Shown: positions 11,746-23,232, counted from the stretch's first letter. The stretch: DNA of 64,000 nt from Agrocybe praecox (GCA_964017145.1 OZ024841.1:1-64000), one strand, 5' to 3'. Made by a program: numbers and translations. Notes: generated by a model from the letters alone, not told the origin.

Positions 11746-13185
11746 TTAGTTTTTCTGTTCCTGGATTGTCATTATCAATGAGTCATATTACTAAATATAA
11801 GTAGGGCTGGACTTTTGAACAGCCCATCAATTCTACTATGTGATGCATGATCTGATATTGCCGTTTTCGTTTCTTATGCATAATAAAATAAAATAAAAAC
11901 ATATGTATGTTTTAAAAACAAAAGAAACTACAAGAAGGTGCCAAAATGTTAACATAATTCAGTCATTAATGTCAGAGGCGTCCATTCCAAGGGCTTCCTG
12001 TTCCTGGCTCAAGATCCTGCCATTGTCGTCTTGCTCGTTGTCGTCTTCATCGTCTTCATCATCTCCTTCGTCATCATCGTCTCCTTCGTCGTCCTCATCG
12101 TTACCCTGTGATCGTGCTTCTGATGCCATGTGTGAGGGTGCGTGGTTAGATTCGCCTGCTGGAACGTAGTCGAGAGATTTCTTCCATAGGTTAATGAAGG
12201 ATTGTGCAAGAGAAAGTTGGATGTTGGACTGAGTTACTGCGTATGCGTTGAGGGCTTCAAGCAAGGCCGGCGAGATATCTGAAAGGGCGCCAATTTTGTC
12301 TCGCCACCATTGTGCTTTCCACCGAAGGTATGCGATGACTCTTCGCATTTCCTCCTTCAAGAGACAGACTTCCTCCTTTGCCCTGCATGCCCGTGCCCGA
12401 CTTTTAGCCCATTCAGGAAGTAAAATCCCATCCCTCTCGTCCGCTGCAGTGGTCGCGCCAGGTGTCATCCAGATCCATGAAATGGTTTTACGAGTCTCTC
12501 CCGTGCCATCGCGCCAACTGCGAGGCTCATTGAAGAGCGTGAATCCCTGCTCGTCGTTGTCGTCAGCGAAAACGATGTTCTCGATTTGACCATCCTCAAG
12601 AGTACCAGGGCGTCCTGCTTTCTTGGAAAGCTTTTCTGGGTCTTGATAGCCTCGAATATCGTCGTCAAGGAGCGGTCGGTAAGTTCTTTCCCAGTCGCCT
12701 GGTCCTTCTAAAGTCATCTTTGCCTGCCTTGCAACGCGATACTTGTCAACAGATCGGCGCGCTCGAAGATGAACGCTGTCTATGAGGGCCCTAGAGCGTG
12801 TACCCTCACGCTGCCCTAGAACATTCTTGTTCTTGAAAAGTATCATACGTTGTTTTAGCTTTAGTGTTCGTCGCAAACTATCCAATGCGTCACTGCACTG
12901 AGCGGTGCGCATTTTTGCCTCTGTCTGTGCCAACCCAGGGTAGCAAATTAAAGACCTAGCGGGCTCGGGAATATACGACGGAAGAGCGATAAACGCGTCC
13001 TCAGGGTGGTCAGATTTAGGAGTGAAGATATTGATGTTTGACGAACGGTTGCAGTCATTTTGATACTGCATCAATCCGGGCATGTAGATAGGCAAGAGGG
13101 ACTCCCAGGCTCGGATACGATTTTGCAGCGTGTTACGTTGCTCGGTAATCGATCCTTCCTTACGCAGGGTGGAGGAAGAGAGTGG

Positions 13186-13685
13186 TGTCAGGGTTTCCCC
13201 TATTTTCCCCTATTTTTTCTATATTTATTTCGTATTTTTCCCTTTCTTAGTTATGCAGATATCTTATCTCTTTTACATCTTTGATTATCTCTTTGATTAT
13301 CTTCTTGATTATCACTCAGATCTTTGATTAGATACTTATCATCTTTATTTCTCATGAGCACTGCCTCAATTGCTCCACATCATTCTTCTCCTTGTTTCAT
13401 GATGTCATTGTCTTATTCATCATTCCTTTATGATGTCATTGTCTTACTCATCCTTCTGTTTCATGATGTAATATAGGAATATTCTAGAATAGCTGTAGAG
13501 TATATATACTGGACATGTAGGTAGCTGTAGCCCCAGCTTCAATCTCTTAGGATATCCACTATCATTGGTGTGATCTCTTAGAACCATTGAGTGTCTCTCT
13601 CTCTCTTCATCTCTCTCTCTCTCTCTCTCTCTTGCTTTGTCTTTGTTGGTGGCCTTGTCACACTGATCTTAGTGTTGCCCTGACA
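13186..13685 (+). repeat. 5' LTR of the Gypsy element
   Basis: 500 bp, starting TGTCAGGG and ending CCCTGACA, a perfect 8-base terminal inverted repeat. It contains a TATA-like TATATATACT at 13501-13510, the probable promoter, and a CT microsatellite at 13595-13632. Confidence 0.97.
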
Positions 13686-14213
13686 GAAGATTGAAGCTAT
13701 CTCAGACAACTCCACCACTCACTATCCATCATATCACTCCCACTTACACCAACCTACATTTATCTACACCAATCTATTCATCTTTCTTTCCACCATTTTC
13801 CCTCACATCCTCTCACCACATATATTATCTTCTTCATCATTATCAACCCTTCAACCTCCAATATCCTCCCAATTTTCTACATCATTTCTCCCTCCCCAAT
13901 TTCAACATCTCCTCAAGACACCTCTTTCTACTGGATTTCTCACTCTCTGCTGTGTGTTGTGTGTGAACTTGTAGATAGGGATACCAACTGTTGGGGCAGA
14001 CTCAGGTCAACTGTTTCTGTCTTTGGTGGTCTAGGAAAATACCAGGTAGTCAACCCTGTGATCCTAGGTTTAGACCCACTGTGTTTGGGGTGACAACTGG
14101 GTATCCACTATATAGATCTTTTTAGTTTACATAAATAGTTTCCAAGGACACTTTCAGTAGATAGCTTCTCCCACACACACACCAGAGAGCCTCTACCTTA
14201 TCTATACCACAAT

Positions 14214-15296
14214 ATGGACACTACCACCCTCCCTACCACTACTCTCCCCTCTGTGGAAGAGCTCCTACAACAAATCTCTCTTCTTACCCAAGAGGTGACT
14301 CTTTTGAGACAGCAGCAGCAACACTCAATTACACCTCCTACAACTCAATCACCTTTCTCTGCTGCTGCCAAAGAGGTCAACCCTCCCCCTGCCAGTCATA
14401 ATGCCTTTGCCTTTGGTTCACAGTCTGGAATCAAAGTTTCCCCTCCTGAGCCATATGATGGTTCTATGCAGAAAGCAGAAACCTTCTTGAGTCAACTCAA
14501 GCTTTATTTCTATGGGAAAGGTATTACAGATGATCTTCAAAAGGTTGTCTGTGCTCTGTCCTATATGAAAGGAGGTACTGCTGGAAAATGGGCTCTTGAC
14601 AAGACAAAAATTCTAGATGGAGACTATTCCAAGGAAGGTCTTTGGGAAGACTTTGTCTATGAATTCAGGGAAGTGTTTGGAGATCCAGACCCTGCTAGTA
14701 CAGCCAGACACAAAATGAACCTTCTGAAACAGGGAAGTCAAACTGCTGATGAATATGTGGCTAGCTTTAGGGAACTGGTCTCTGACACTGGGTACAATGA
14801 TGCTGCTTTGGTTGAGAAATTTCAGACTGGGCTGAACAGATCTCTCAGGGAAAAGGTCTACAATGTCCCTGATATGCCCAAAAGTCTGAATGGCTGGATT
14901 TCTTGGGCTACCAAGCTGGATAGACAATGGAGACAGATGGAGGCCTTTAATAAGTCTACCTCTTCAACCTCTTCTCCTTTTTCCAAGGCTCCTGCCTCAC
15001 AGAAGCCACAGTCTAAGCCAGCTGCCCCCAGTCCTTCTCCCTTTGCAAGTAATCAAAGAAGTTTTGTTGCTCAGGCAAGGCAACCAGATGTTGTTCCCAT
15101 GGAAGTTGACTCTGGATGGAGATCAGTCAGGCCCCTTATATGTTTCAAGTGCAGAAAGCAAGGGCATAAAGCTGCTGACTGTAGATCCTCAGTCAACGTC
15201 AATGCCATGAACCATGAGGAGTTGAAAGACTTCTATGGGAAACTCATCAAGGAAGAAGAAGAAGGACAGTCACAGGAACAGAAGAAGAATTTTTAG
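14214..15296 (+). CDS. gag: Gag polyprotein of the Gypsy element
   Basis: This 360-residue protein packages the element's RNA. The N-terminus has a short coiled-coil-like stretch (LLQQISLLTQEVTLLRQQQQ). Residues about 80-240 form the retrotransposon Gag capsid region (FLSQLKLYFYGKG, WALDKTKIL, LVEKFQTGLNRSLREKV). A Ser/Pro-rich linker follows, then one CCHC zinc knuckle at about residues 310-323 (CFKCRKQGHKAADC). The start is the first ATG of the frame, with the leader from 13686 upstream. The frame ends at TAG 15294-15296 and overlaps the -1 frame of pol from 15218. Confidence 0.95.
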   Translation: MDTTTLPTTTLPSVEELLQQISLLTQEVTLLRQQQQHSITPPTTQSPFSAAAKEVNPPPASHNAFAFGSQSGIKVSPPEPYDGSMQKAETFLSQLKLYFYGKGITDDLQKVVCALSYMKGGTAGKWALDKTKILDGDYSKEGLWEDFVYEFREVFGDPDPASTARHKMNLLKQGSQTADEYVASFRELVSDTGYNDAALVEKFQTGLNRSLREKVYNVPDMPKSLNGWISWATKLDRQWRQMEAFNKSTSSTSSPFSKAPASQKPQSKPAAPSPSPFASNQRSFVAQARQPDVVPMEVDSGWRSVRPLICFKCRKQGHKAADCRSSVNVNAMNHEELKDFYGKLIKEEEEGQSQEQKKNF

Positions 15297-15304
15297 AGGC
15301 ACCA

Positions 15305-18300
15305 TTGGTGAAGGACATGTCCCAATGGAATAGATTCAATGTATTAGAAGATGAAAATGATAAAGTCAATCTCACCTCTTCTGACTCTGATACAGAAATC
15401 ATGTCCTCAAATTCTGATTCCCTTCTCCCTTCTACTCCTGAAAGAATATACATCTTAGGGCACAAGCCAAAAGCCTCTACCCATTTGTCAGTCATTCTCA
15501 AGACAATGGATACAGGAAAAAGGCTGCCTGTGAATGCTTTGCTTGACTCTGGAGCTACTGGTCTTTTTCTGGATACTGGTTTTGTAAAATACCATAATCT
15601 CAACACAAGGAAACTTCCTAGAGCCATTCCAGTCTACAATGTAGATGGTACTCTCAACAAAAGTGGCTCTATTCATGAGGAAGTAGATTTGATTATGGTG
15701 TACAAAAATCATACAGAAAAGGCTATCTTTGCTGTTTGTGACTTGGGAGACAAGACTGCTATTATTGGACATACCTGGCTTTATCTACACAATCCTGATG
15801 TCAACTGGAAGTCAGGTGATGTCCAGTTCACTAGATGTCCATCTGACTGCCACATGGAAGTGATTAGAGCCAGGAGGAAGAGACAGAGGATAGCTGCAGT
15901 ACAGAGAAGACAGCTCCCTCAGTTTGATGATGAAGGTGTAGATCTTGTAGATCAGTCACCTGACTCTGACTCTGAGATTGAGCCTGAGGACAGGATTTTC
16001 ATTTCTTATCTCCATCCTCAGAAGCAGTTTATTAATGCTACCTCAACTGTGTCTCAGAAATTGGCAGAAGAGTCTCACCAACAGGCTGAATCTCCAAAGA
16101 AGACCTTTGAAGAAGCTGTCCCCAAGCATTATCACCAATTTAAGGGAGTTTTTTCAAAGGAGTCCTTTGACAGGCTACCTGACAGAAAGCCTTGGGATCA
16201 TGCTATTGAGCTAAAGCCTGGGTCTGAGCCTTACAGATCAAAGATTTATCCTCTTTCCCCAAATGAGCAAAAAGAGCTTGATGCCTTTTTAGAGGAGAAT
16301 CTGAAGTCTGGTAGGATTAGACCATCCAAGTCACCTATGGCATCCCCTGTGTTCTTTGTCAAAAAGAAGGATGGCTCTCTTAGACTAGTCCAGGATTATA
16401 GGAAGCTAAATGAAATGACCATTAAGAACTCTTACCCCTTACCTCTCATTTCTGACATCATTACCAAACTCAGCAAAGCCAAGTATTTCACCAAGCTGGA
16501 TGTCAGGTGGGGCTTTAACAATGTCAGAGTTAAGGAAGGGGATGAGTGGAAAGCAGCTTTCAGAACCAATAGAGGGCTGTTTGAACCACTGGTCATGTTC
16601 TTTGGCTTAACCAACAGTCCTGCAACTTTCCAAACTATGATGAATGACATTTTTATAGAGCTTATTGATGGCAATGTGGTCATTGTTTATATGGATGACA
16701 TATTGGTCTTCACTGAGACTCTGGAACATCATAGAGAGGTAGTCAAGAAGGTCTTGCAAATCCTTGAACAGAATAAACTCTACCTGAAAGCAGAAAAATG
16801 TGAATTTGAAAAGGAAAAGATTGAATATCTTGGACTTATCATTTCACAAGGCAAGATTGAAATGGATCCTGTCAAGGTAGAGGGTGTTTCTAAATGGCCT
16901 GAACCTGAAAATGTCAAGGATGTTCAATCATTCTTGGGATTTGTCAACTTCTACAGAAGGTTCATAGAGGATTTTGCAGACATTGCCAAGCCACTTCATG
17001 AATTGACAAAGAAAGGGACAGTCTGGAGATGGGGACTTAGACACCAGGAAGCCTTTGACCAGCTCAAGCTTAAGGTCACATCCTCCCCTGTTCTAATCTT
17101 CCCTGATGACAACAAACCTTATAAAGTTGAAGCAGATAGCTCTGATTATGCTACTGGAGCTGTATTGTCTCAGGAAGGCTTGGATGGGAAATGGCATCCT
17201 GTGGCCTTTATGTCTAAGTCTCTCTCTGAAGTAGAAAGGAACTATGAGATCCATGACAAGGAAATGCTGGCTATTATCAGAGCACTAGATGAATGGAGAC
17301 ATTATCTTGAAGGGACTCAACATACCTTTGAGATTTGGACAGATCACAAGAATCTAGAGTACTTTATGACTGCCCAGAAGTTAACCAGAAGGCAGGCCAG
17401 ATGGTCACTCTTTTTGTCCAGATTTGATTTTTCTCTTCATCATAGGCCTGGTAAAAAGTCTTTAAAGCCAGATGCATTGTCTAGGAGATCAGACCATAAG
17501 AAGGGGGAGAATGATAATGAAAATGTAGTTCTCCTCAAACCTTCCTACTTCAAGATCCAGGCTCTCAAACAGGGTCATACCACATTGGCTGGTCCAGAGA
17601 CTGATCTTCTCAAGAAGATTAGAGAAGCAAAGGACTTTGATGAGAAAGTGGTCAAGGCAGTACAGGAGATGAAGAAGTCTTCAACCAAGAAGATAGATGG
17701 ACAGGAATGGTCAGAAGAGCAAGGACTTGTTCTCTACAGAGGAAAGGTGTATGTTCCAAAAGACAAAGACCTTAGAAGGAAAATTGTGGAACTACATCAT
17801 GATGCCTATATTGCTGGACATCCAGGAAAATGGAAGACAATAGAGTTAGTCTCTAGAAATTATTGGTGGCCAGGAATGTCCCATTATATTGCAGCCTACA
17901 CCAGAGGATGTGATAGATGTAATAGGACTAAGACATTCCCTGCTAAACCTGTTGGCTTCCTGACTCCAACTGAGATTCCCTCTGATGTTTGGCAGACTAT
18001 TTCTGTGGATTTTATCACTGGCTTACCTGAATGTCAAGGGTATAATGCCATTATGATAGTTGTAGACAGACTTAGCAAGATGATTCACATTATACCTACC
18101 ACAGATGAAGTCACATCTGAAGGTACTGCTAAGCTCTACAGGGACTATGTCTGGAAATTGCATGGTCTACCTATCAAAATCATCTGTGATAGAGGTCCTC
18201 AGTTTGTCTCCAAGTTCATGAAAGAGCTCAACTCTATACTGGGTATTCAGACTGCTTCATCTACAGCCTACCATCCTCAAACTGATGGTCAGACTGAGAG

Positions 18301-19186
18301 AGTCAACCAAGAAGTAGAACAATATCTCAGGCTCTTCATAAACCATAGACAGGATGACTGGGTAGAATGGTTGGCCTTGGCTGAATTTTCCTACAACAAC
18401 AGAGTTCAGGCCTCTACCAGACAGACACCATTCATGCTCAACAATGGTAGACATCCAAGAATGGGCACAGAACCTCTCAGAGACAGCAGGATGGACACTG
18501 TAGATACCTTTGTGAAAAACGTGGAAGAGGCCAGGAAAGAAGCAGAGTCTGCACTCAAAAAGGCTGCTGATGACATGGCTAGATTCTATGATAGAAACAG
18601 AGGTGCTCCTACTGAGTACAAGGTTGGAGACATGGTTTGGCTAGATGGCAAGGATCTAAAGACTGATAGGCCTTCCAAGAAATTGGATGACAAGAGATAT
18701 GGACCATACAAAATCACCAAAGTTGTTGGTTCAAATGCCTATGAGCTCCAACTGCCTAAAACCATGAAAATCCATCCAGTGTTCAATGTAGTTAAGCTCA
18801 TGCCCTACCATCCTGATACTGTTGGAAGAAAGCCTCCCTCCAGACCTCCACCTGTCATTAAAGGAGAAAATCCTGAATGGGAAGTTGAGTACATTAAGGA
18901 CAGCAGATTATTCAGAAATAAGCTGCAGTACTTGGTTAAATGGAAAAACTATCCAAATGAAGAAAGCAGTTGGGAACCTGCTGAACATTTGAAGAAGGCA
19001 GCCAAATCAATTAAAGAGTTCCATGCCAAGCATCCAGCTGCACCCAGAAGGATTTCTGCTCTTACTTTTGATAGACTTTCTTTTTCACCTTTAATTAACT
19101 TCACTGAACCTCCTCCTCCTCTGAAACCCTCTAAACTTACTCATACATGTGCACATTGTGGGAAATGTGCCTTAGAGAGGGGGTGA
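15305..19186 (+). CDS. pol: Pol polyprotein: protease, RT, RNase H, integrase, chromodomain
   Basis: About 1293 residues in the -1 frame relative to gag. The first ATG is at 15317, but the frame is open from 15218 and synthesis by frameshifting is likely. Positions are approximate: aspartic protease LLDSGATGLFLD near 79-90; reverse transcriptase LVQDYRKLN and catalytic YMDD at 462-465; RNase H near 600-720 (YKVEADSSDYATG, HDKEMLAI, WTDHKNLEYF); integrase zinc finger HH...C..C near 830-880; integrase core with Asp in SVDFITGL, Asp in IICDRGPQF and Glu in QTERVNQEV. A C-terminal chromodomain (KLQYLVKWKNYPNEESSWEP) lies near 1205-1230. Chromodomains in this group are known to steer integration to particular chromatin. 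All catalytic residues appear intact, so the element may be competent. Confidence 0.96.
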   Translation: MVKDMSQWNRFNVLEDENDKVNLTSSDSDTEIMSSNSDSLLPSTPERIYILGHKPKASTHLSVILKTMDTGKRLPVNALLDSGATGLFLDTGFVKYHNLNTRKLPRAIPVYNVDGTLNKSGSIHEEVDLIMVYKNHTEKAIFAVCDLGDKTAIIGHTWLYLHNPDVNWKSGDVQFTRCPSDCHMEVIRARRKRQRIAAVQRRQLPQFDDEGVDLVDQSPDSDSEIEPEDRIFISYLHPQKQFINATSTVSQKLAEESHQQAESPKKTFEEAVPKHYHQFKGVFSKESFDRLPDRKPWDHAIELKPGSEPYRSKIYPLSPNEQKELDAFLEENLKSGRIRPSKSPMASPVFFVKKKDGSLRLVQDYRKLNEMTIKNSYPLPLISDIITKLSKAKYFTKLDVRWGFNNVRVKEGDEWKAAFRTNRGLFEPLVMFFGLTNSPATFQTMMNDIFIELIDGNVVIVYMDDILVFTETLEHHREVVKKVLQILEQNKLYLKAEKCEFEKEKIEYLGLIISQGKIEMDPVKVEGVSKWPEPENVKDVQSFLGFVNFYRRFIEDFADIAKPLHELTKKGTVWRWGLRHQEAFDQLKLKVTSSPVLIFPDDNKPYKVEADSSDYATGAVLSQEGLDGKWHPVAFMSKSLSEVERNYEIHDKEMLAIIRALDEWRHYLEGTQHTFEIWTDHKNLEYFMTAQKLTRRQARWSLFLSRFDFSLHHRPGKKSLKPDALSRRSDHKKGENDNENVVLLKPSYFKIQALKQGHTTLAGPETDLLKKIREAKDFDEKVVKAVQEMKKSSTKKIDGQEWSEEQGLVLYRGKVYVPKDKDLRRKIVELHHDAYIAGHPGKWKTIELVSRNYWWPGMSHYIAAYTRGCDRCNRTKTFPAKPVGFLTPTEIPSDVWQTISVDFITGLPECQGYNAIMIVVDRLSKMIHIIPTTDEVTSEGTAKLYRDYVWKLHGLPIKIICDRGPQFVSKFMKELNSILGIQTASSTAYHPQTDGQTERVNQEVEQYLRLFINHRQDDWVEWLALAEFSYNNRVQASTRQTPFMLNNGRHPRMGTEPLRDSRMDTVDTFVKNVEEARKEAESALKKAADDMARFYDRNRGAPTEYKVGDMVWLDGKDLKTDRPSKKLDDKRYGPYKITKVVGSNAYELQLPKTMKIHPVFNVVKLMPYHPDTVGRKPPSRPPPVIKGENPEWEVEYIKDSRLFRNKLQYLVKWKNYPNEESSWEPAEHLKKAAKSIKEFHAKHPAAPRRISALTFDRLSFSPLINFTEPPPPLKPSKLTHTCAHCGKCALERG

Positions 19187-19688
19187 TGTCAGGGTTTCTC
19201 CTATTTTCCCCTATTTTTTCTATATTTATTTCGTATTTTTCCCTTTCTTAGTTATGCAGATATCTTATCTCTTTTACATCTTTGATTATCTCTTTGATTA
19301 TCTTCTTGATTATCACTCAGATCTTTGATTAGATACTTATCATCTTTATTTCTCATGAGCACTGCCTCAATTGCTCCACATCATTCTTCTCCTTGTTTCA
19401 TGATGTCATTGTCTTATTCATCATTCCTTTATGATGTCATTGTCTTACTCATCCTTCTGTTTCATGATGTAATATAGGAATATTCTAGAATAGCTGTAGA
19501 GTATATATACTGGACATGTAGGTAGCTGTAGCCCCAGCTTCAATCTCTTAGGATATCCACTATCATTGGTGTGATCTCTTAGAACCATTGAGTGTCTCTC
19601 TCTCTCTTCATCTCTCTCTCTCTCTCTCTCTCTCTTGCTTTGTCTTTGTTGGTGGCCTTGTCACACTGATCTTAGTGTTGCCCTGACA
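19187..19688 (+). repeat. 3' LTR of the Gypsy element
   Basis: 502 bp, nearly identical to the 5' LTR and one CT unit longer. It is preceded by the purine-rich run GAGAGGGGGTGA (19175-19186), the likely polypurine tract for plus-strand priming. It ends CCCTGACA at 19688. Confidence 0.97.
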
Positions 19689-22314
19689 AGTGGATCCTTG
19701 AGAACACGAAGAAGTCGACGCCTTGAGGAGAAGAACATGAGTTTAAGAAAGTAATGTGCCAGGTAAATAGAACATACTGTGCATTTTCTAGGTCAAGACC
19801 CATAAGTATGAAGGCAGATGGCGAGGTTTCATGGATTTGTGGGACGCCCGAGTCGGCGAGGCGCTTGTCGTCGTCTGCGAACTCCTTTCTTACAGAGGCC
19901 TCAGAGACACCTATATATATACAAAGTAACATTAGTTATAAACACAAGACAAGAGAAGGAGAAAAGGAAAAAAAGACTCACATTCGCTTTCAGTATGATA
20001 TGGATTGAACTTTGTCTTCGGGAAGGAATCACATTCCCATTCTGTGCACAGTTTCTCCCACCGACGCACAGTTTCCGATCGCAGCGTAGACGTTAAGCCT
20101 CGATGGCTCTCGGTCAGTAAGTTGCGATCCGCGACTGCTGCGCGATAACGACGGGCAAGAGTTCTACCTTGTCCAACATATTTTTCCCAGTTCCAGAACC
20201 CGAAATGGTCGTCCAATACGTCCTGCCTTGAGGCAGGTGCTTGCGTCTTTGTTGTATTCCCAAGTGCGTTGTGTGGACTCCACACACGTTCGGGGCATTC
20301 ACAGTCAGATAACCCAACACCGTGTATGTAATTAAGTGAATAGACTTGATGTCCGGTTGTTTGATGCATTGGCTCGTGAAGTTTCGGTATGGCAGGCGTA
20401 AGCTTATGATCGGGACGAGGCTTGATTTCATTGGGCCAGTGTTCATCAATCCGTTTGAACAAATTGGTGAACCATTGGCAAGCCACGTCGTAGCTTATTA
20501 AGACGAGGCTGACGAGAACCCCTTGCAACGCTGACCCGAATATGTAATCCATGTTGGCATAGCTAGAAAATAAAATAAAATGAGCAATGTTGATGTGGTA
20601 GATTCAAAATCTATAGCATACCATTCGCCTTTATGCAAGTTGCCCACACCAATGGGGAGTATCATCTCCGAACGGCCGCAGACGGTCATATTGACCCCAG
20701 TATAGCGGAGACCTCGGGAGAATTTTGTATTCGCCTTTGCTAGAGCTTGGAAACCAACGCATGTGCTTATCTGGGAGGTGTGTTAGTAATGGAAGAACGG
20801 TATGCGTGAACTACGTACGTCTTCATCGTCTGCCCTACTGAGAATGTATGCATCATATGGCTCCCGTGGTACCATATATGCCCATCCTATACCCAGACCT
20901 GAATCCTGCGAGTAGTTAGAGACCAGTTGATTCTTCAAACGAAAATTTGCGTCCATGCAAATTATTGCCATGTATAAATATCTGAATTTCTATTAGGTTT
21001 GAAGGATGAAAACAAAAAGAAAGAACGTACTTCATGCCATTGGGCACATTCTCCCATCCATCCATCAAGTTGATTCCAGGGTATGGGCACGACGGACACC
21101 TAACAGCTAACTCGCCTGGTCGAGTTCCGTCAACGCCAGAAGGATCGTGAGCTCGACCGGCCCATTTCAACATTTTCAAGTGACGCCATTGCATTATCAT
21201 TCGAAATAATGCTCGGTAGCGTGATCATTGAGGATGGAGACCAGTGTTGTCTGTCATCTTCTCCAAGGCTCTGTAAAAATCGTACGTAGATGCCTTTGTT
21301 GTAAGCGCAAACTTGTGGAGGTGATCGAGTAATTCAAAAGTCGCGCAGGCCTTCGGATTGAGCTGCGTAGTGGGGAATATGCGTCGGCGGAGGAGCTGGA
21401 GATGGTACGGAATAGATCGCGTGCATGCACAGAATAGGATTGATACCTCGTGTAATCCGTTTGTGTGCAGAACCAGTAACCTTGCATGACAAGGAATAGG
21501 ATTTTCGCAATGTGATCCCGAGTGATTCATTTGTATCTTCAATCCCAGGCCTTTGAGCGTTTCATTCTCAAAGTGGGTTCCGTTCCATTTCTAAAATGCA
21601 TAGTTAGTAAACTAGGCTTTGAAAGTGAAGCAAATTGGAAATACCTTGATTCGATGGAAAGGGAGTTGGCGATGTCGTTTTATGCAACATTGAGCGCAGC
21701 ATAGATCTGGAATAAAACAATCCTCGCAACGATAGAGTGGCGAGCCAGGGGGATCCTTTTGCCTTGCGACGCAGTCTGGACAATGCTCGCTAGTGCTAAA
21801 ATCTCCTCGGCCAGACCAGCGTAAGAGTTCGTTGAGATAGGTTTGACGGTACTGTTTCTTCCAGACAACGTGCGGCCGTTTCTAAAGACAAATTAGAGAA
21901 AGCAGAGAGAACCGTGAAGATCTATGACATACCGCCACCTCCGTTCTTTTTCTCTTCTTCTTCCCATTCACCTGAACATCATCCATGACCTCGCACTCCA
22001 CAAGATTCTCGTACATTTCAGTTGTAGGATCCAGTGCGTATTCCTCGCTTTCAGGCGGCTCCCAAGACGAAGCATCTTCCCAGAGATTAGCTCGCAGAGT
22101 ATGGTCGCGGGTCATCGGAGCCGCAACTACTGTATTTCCTACACGCCGTAGCCTTCCTTCCCGTACGTGTATGGTATCGTAGTCCCCAAACATGGGTATT
22201 TCATCGCGATAGACCTGACTAGTGGCTTTCCTGGGCTTCTTCCTTGCTCTGTTCGACATAGGTGTGGTTATTTAAATCTCAATGTTAGTTTACCTGGCTG
22301 GCGAGCACCAGTTA

Positions 22315-23232
22315 CTGTCAAATTTATACATGAGTCCCCTATAGTTACCAGATAAGCCTTATGCATCCGGGGCCTTAACTACCTGATTGCCTGTTTCATG
22401 TATCAGGGTGACCGACTAGTGATTAGAGGGGTGAAGTCATGTGATAATCATGTGATCTGGTGCACAGCCACCAAAAATCAAAGTTGTAGAGAAAAATTCA
22501 GGGATCATGCTAAATATTTTTTATTACATAACCATCAACGGTTCAGCCACAAAACGCGAAATACTTTTTGAACCTTTTGTATAAATCAAAATAAAATATT
22601 AAAATATTCGTAGCGAGCTGAAAAAAAATCGTAAAATCATCAAAAAATGTGTACTATACTATATTAGGCTTGACCTACTTATTTAGGCAAATTGTTCTAA
22701 AAATAGTTCCGGGCTATAAATAAATGTATTACCTACACAATATATAAATTTTCCAAAAATAGAATTTTGTACTAAAAATAAACATATTCTAAAAATAGAT
22801 TGATCTTATTTGGTTATGTTGTATTCCCATCCATCCATCATGCATGAAAGGCCTTAATCTCAAAATCTCAAAGTCCCAAGTCCTCTTGCCTTATTGGGTT
22901 GTTTGGATGTGACATCACTCAAAGGCTTTGTTTGTTTTGTACCATGCATGCCCCTGCCTGCTGACATCATTATTTATTATTTGTTTGTATTTGAGGCCAT
23001 ATAAACAAATGAGTGGAGCCCAAACATGTAAATAGAGGCAAGCAAAAAGTCATGTGCAAGGATTTTGATCCCATCAACAGCAGACACATGACTATCACAT
23101 GATAAGTCACAAATGGTCACAATAGGCCAGCCAGAGGGCCTGATACATGAAAATAGGCAATCAGGTAGTTAAGGCCCCGGATGCATAAGGCTTATCTGGC
23201 AACTATGGGGAACTCATATATAAATTTGACAG
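22315..23232. mobile_element. 918-bp inverted-repeat element (MITE-like), copy 2 of the shared-core family
   Basis: Terminal inverted repeats of about 90 bp: left 22315-22409, starting CTGTCAAATTTATACATGAG, and right 23138-23232. The element is flanked by TA on both sides (22313-22314 and 23233-23234), as expected for Tc1/mariner-type transposition. It has no transposase frame. The interior (about 22480-23060) matches 37840-38450 over hundreds of bases, and its last part matches 3535-3750. It separates the KDZ start (22259) from the TET/JBP-like start (23441). Without it these genes would be about 260 bp apart. Confidence 0.9.

Larger units (their letters stand above)
13181..19693 (+). mobile_element. 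Young Ty3/Gypsy chromovirus-type LTR retrotransposon
   Basis: The element occupies 13186-19688 (6503 bp), flanked by the 5-bp target duplication AGTGG at 13181-13185 and 19689-19693. LTRs of 500 and 502 bp differ, as far as I can compare them, by one C/T change near their 13th base and one CT unit. It therefore inserted recently. Both gag and pol frames are open, and pol ends exactly at the base before the 3' LTR. Order is gag, protease, reverse transcriptase, RNase H, integrase and chromodomain, which is the Ty3/Gypsy order. It lies opposite in strand to the KDZ gene it interrupts. The sequence just after the 5' LTR does not begin with TGG, so the primer is unclear. Confidence 0.97.
11959..22259 (-). 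pseudogene. KDZ transposase with N-terminal CxC2 cysteine cluster, split by a Gypsy element
   Basis: KDZ (Kyakuja-Dileera-Zisupton) transposases are DDE-type enzymes abundant in basidiomycetes. Exons: 22259-21933, 21881-21645, then from 21590 with further introns near 21000, 20820, 20600, 19920 and 19770. The CxC2 module shows CPDC, YRCEDC, CCAQCC and a following His, then YDFYRALEKMTDNTG and QWRHLKMLKWAGRAHDP. The KDZ core shows MDANFRLKNQ, GVGNLHKGE, NMDYIFGSAL, SYDVACQWF, HGVGLSDCECPERVW and LDDHFGFWNWEKYVG. The C-terminus has RAWESLLPIYMPGLMQYQ and a long Asp/Glu tail. Removing 13186-19688 plus one copy of the 5-bp duplication restores the frame across DPL-SSS. A TGA at 21225-21227 interrupts the frame after DNTGLHPQ; no intron removes it. 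The gene is head-to-head with the TET/JBP-like gene at 23441. Confidence 0.92.

Noticed and set aside
13686..13966. 91-residue frame after the 5' LTR
   Set aside because: It lies in the untranslated leader of the Gypsy element, is His/Ser/Pro-rich by composition and stops before gag.
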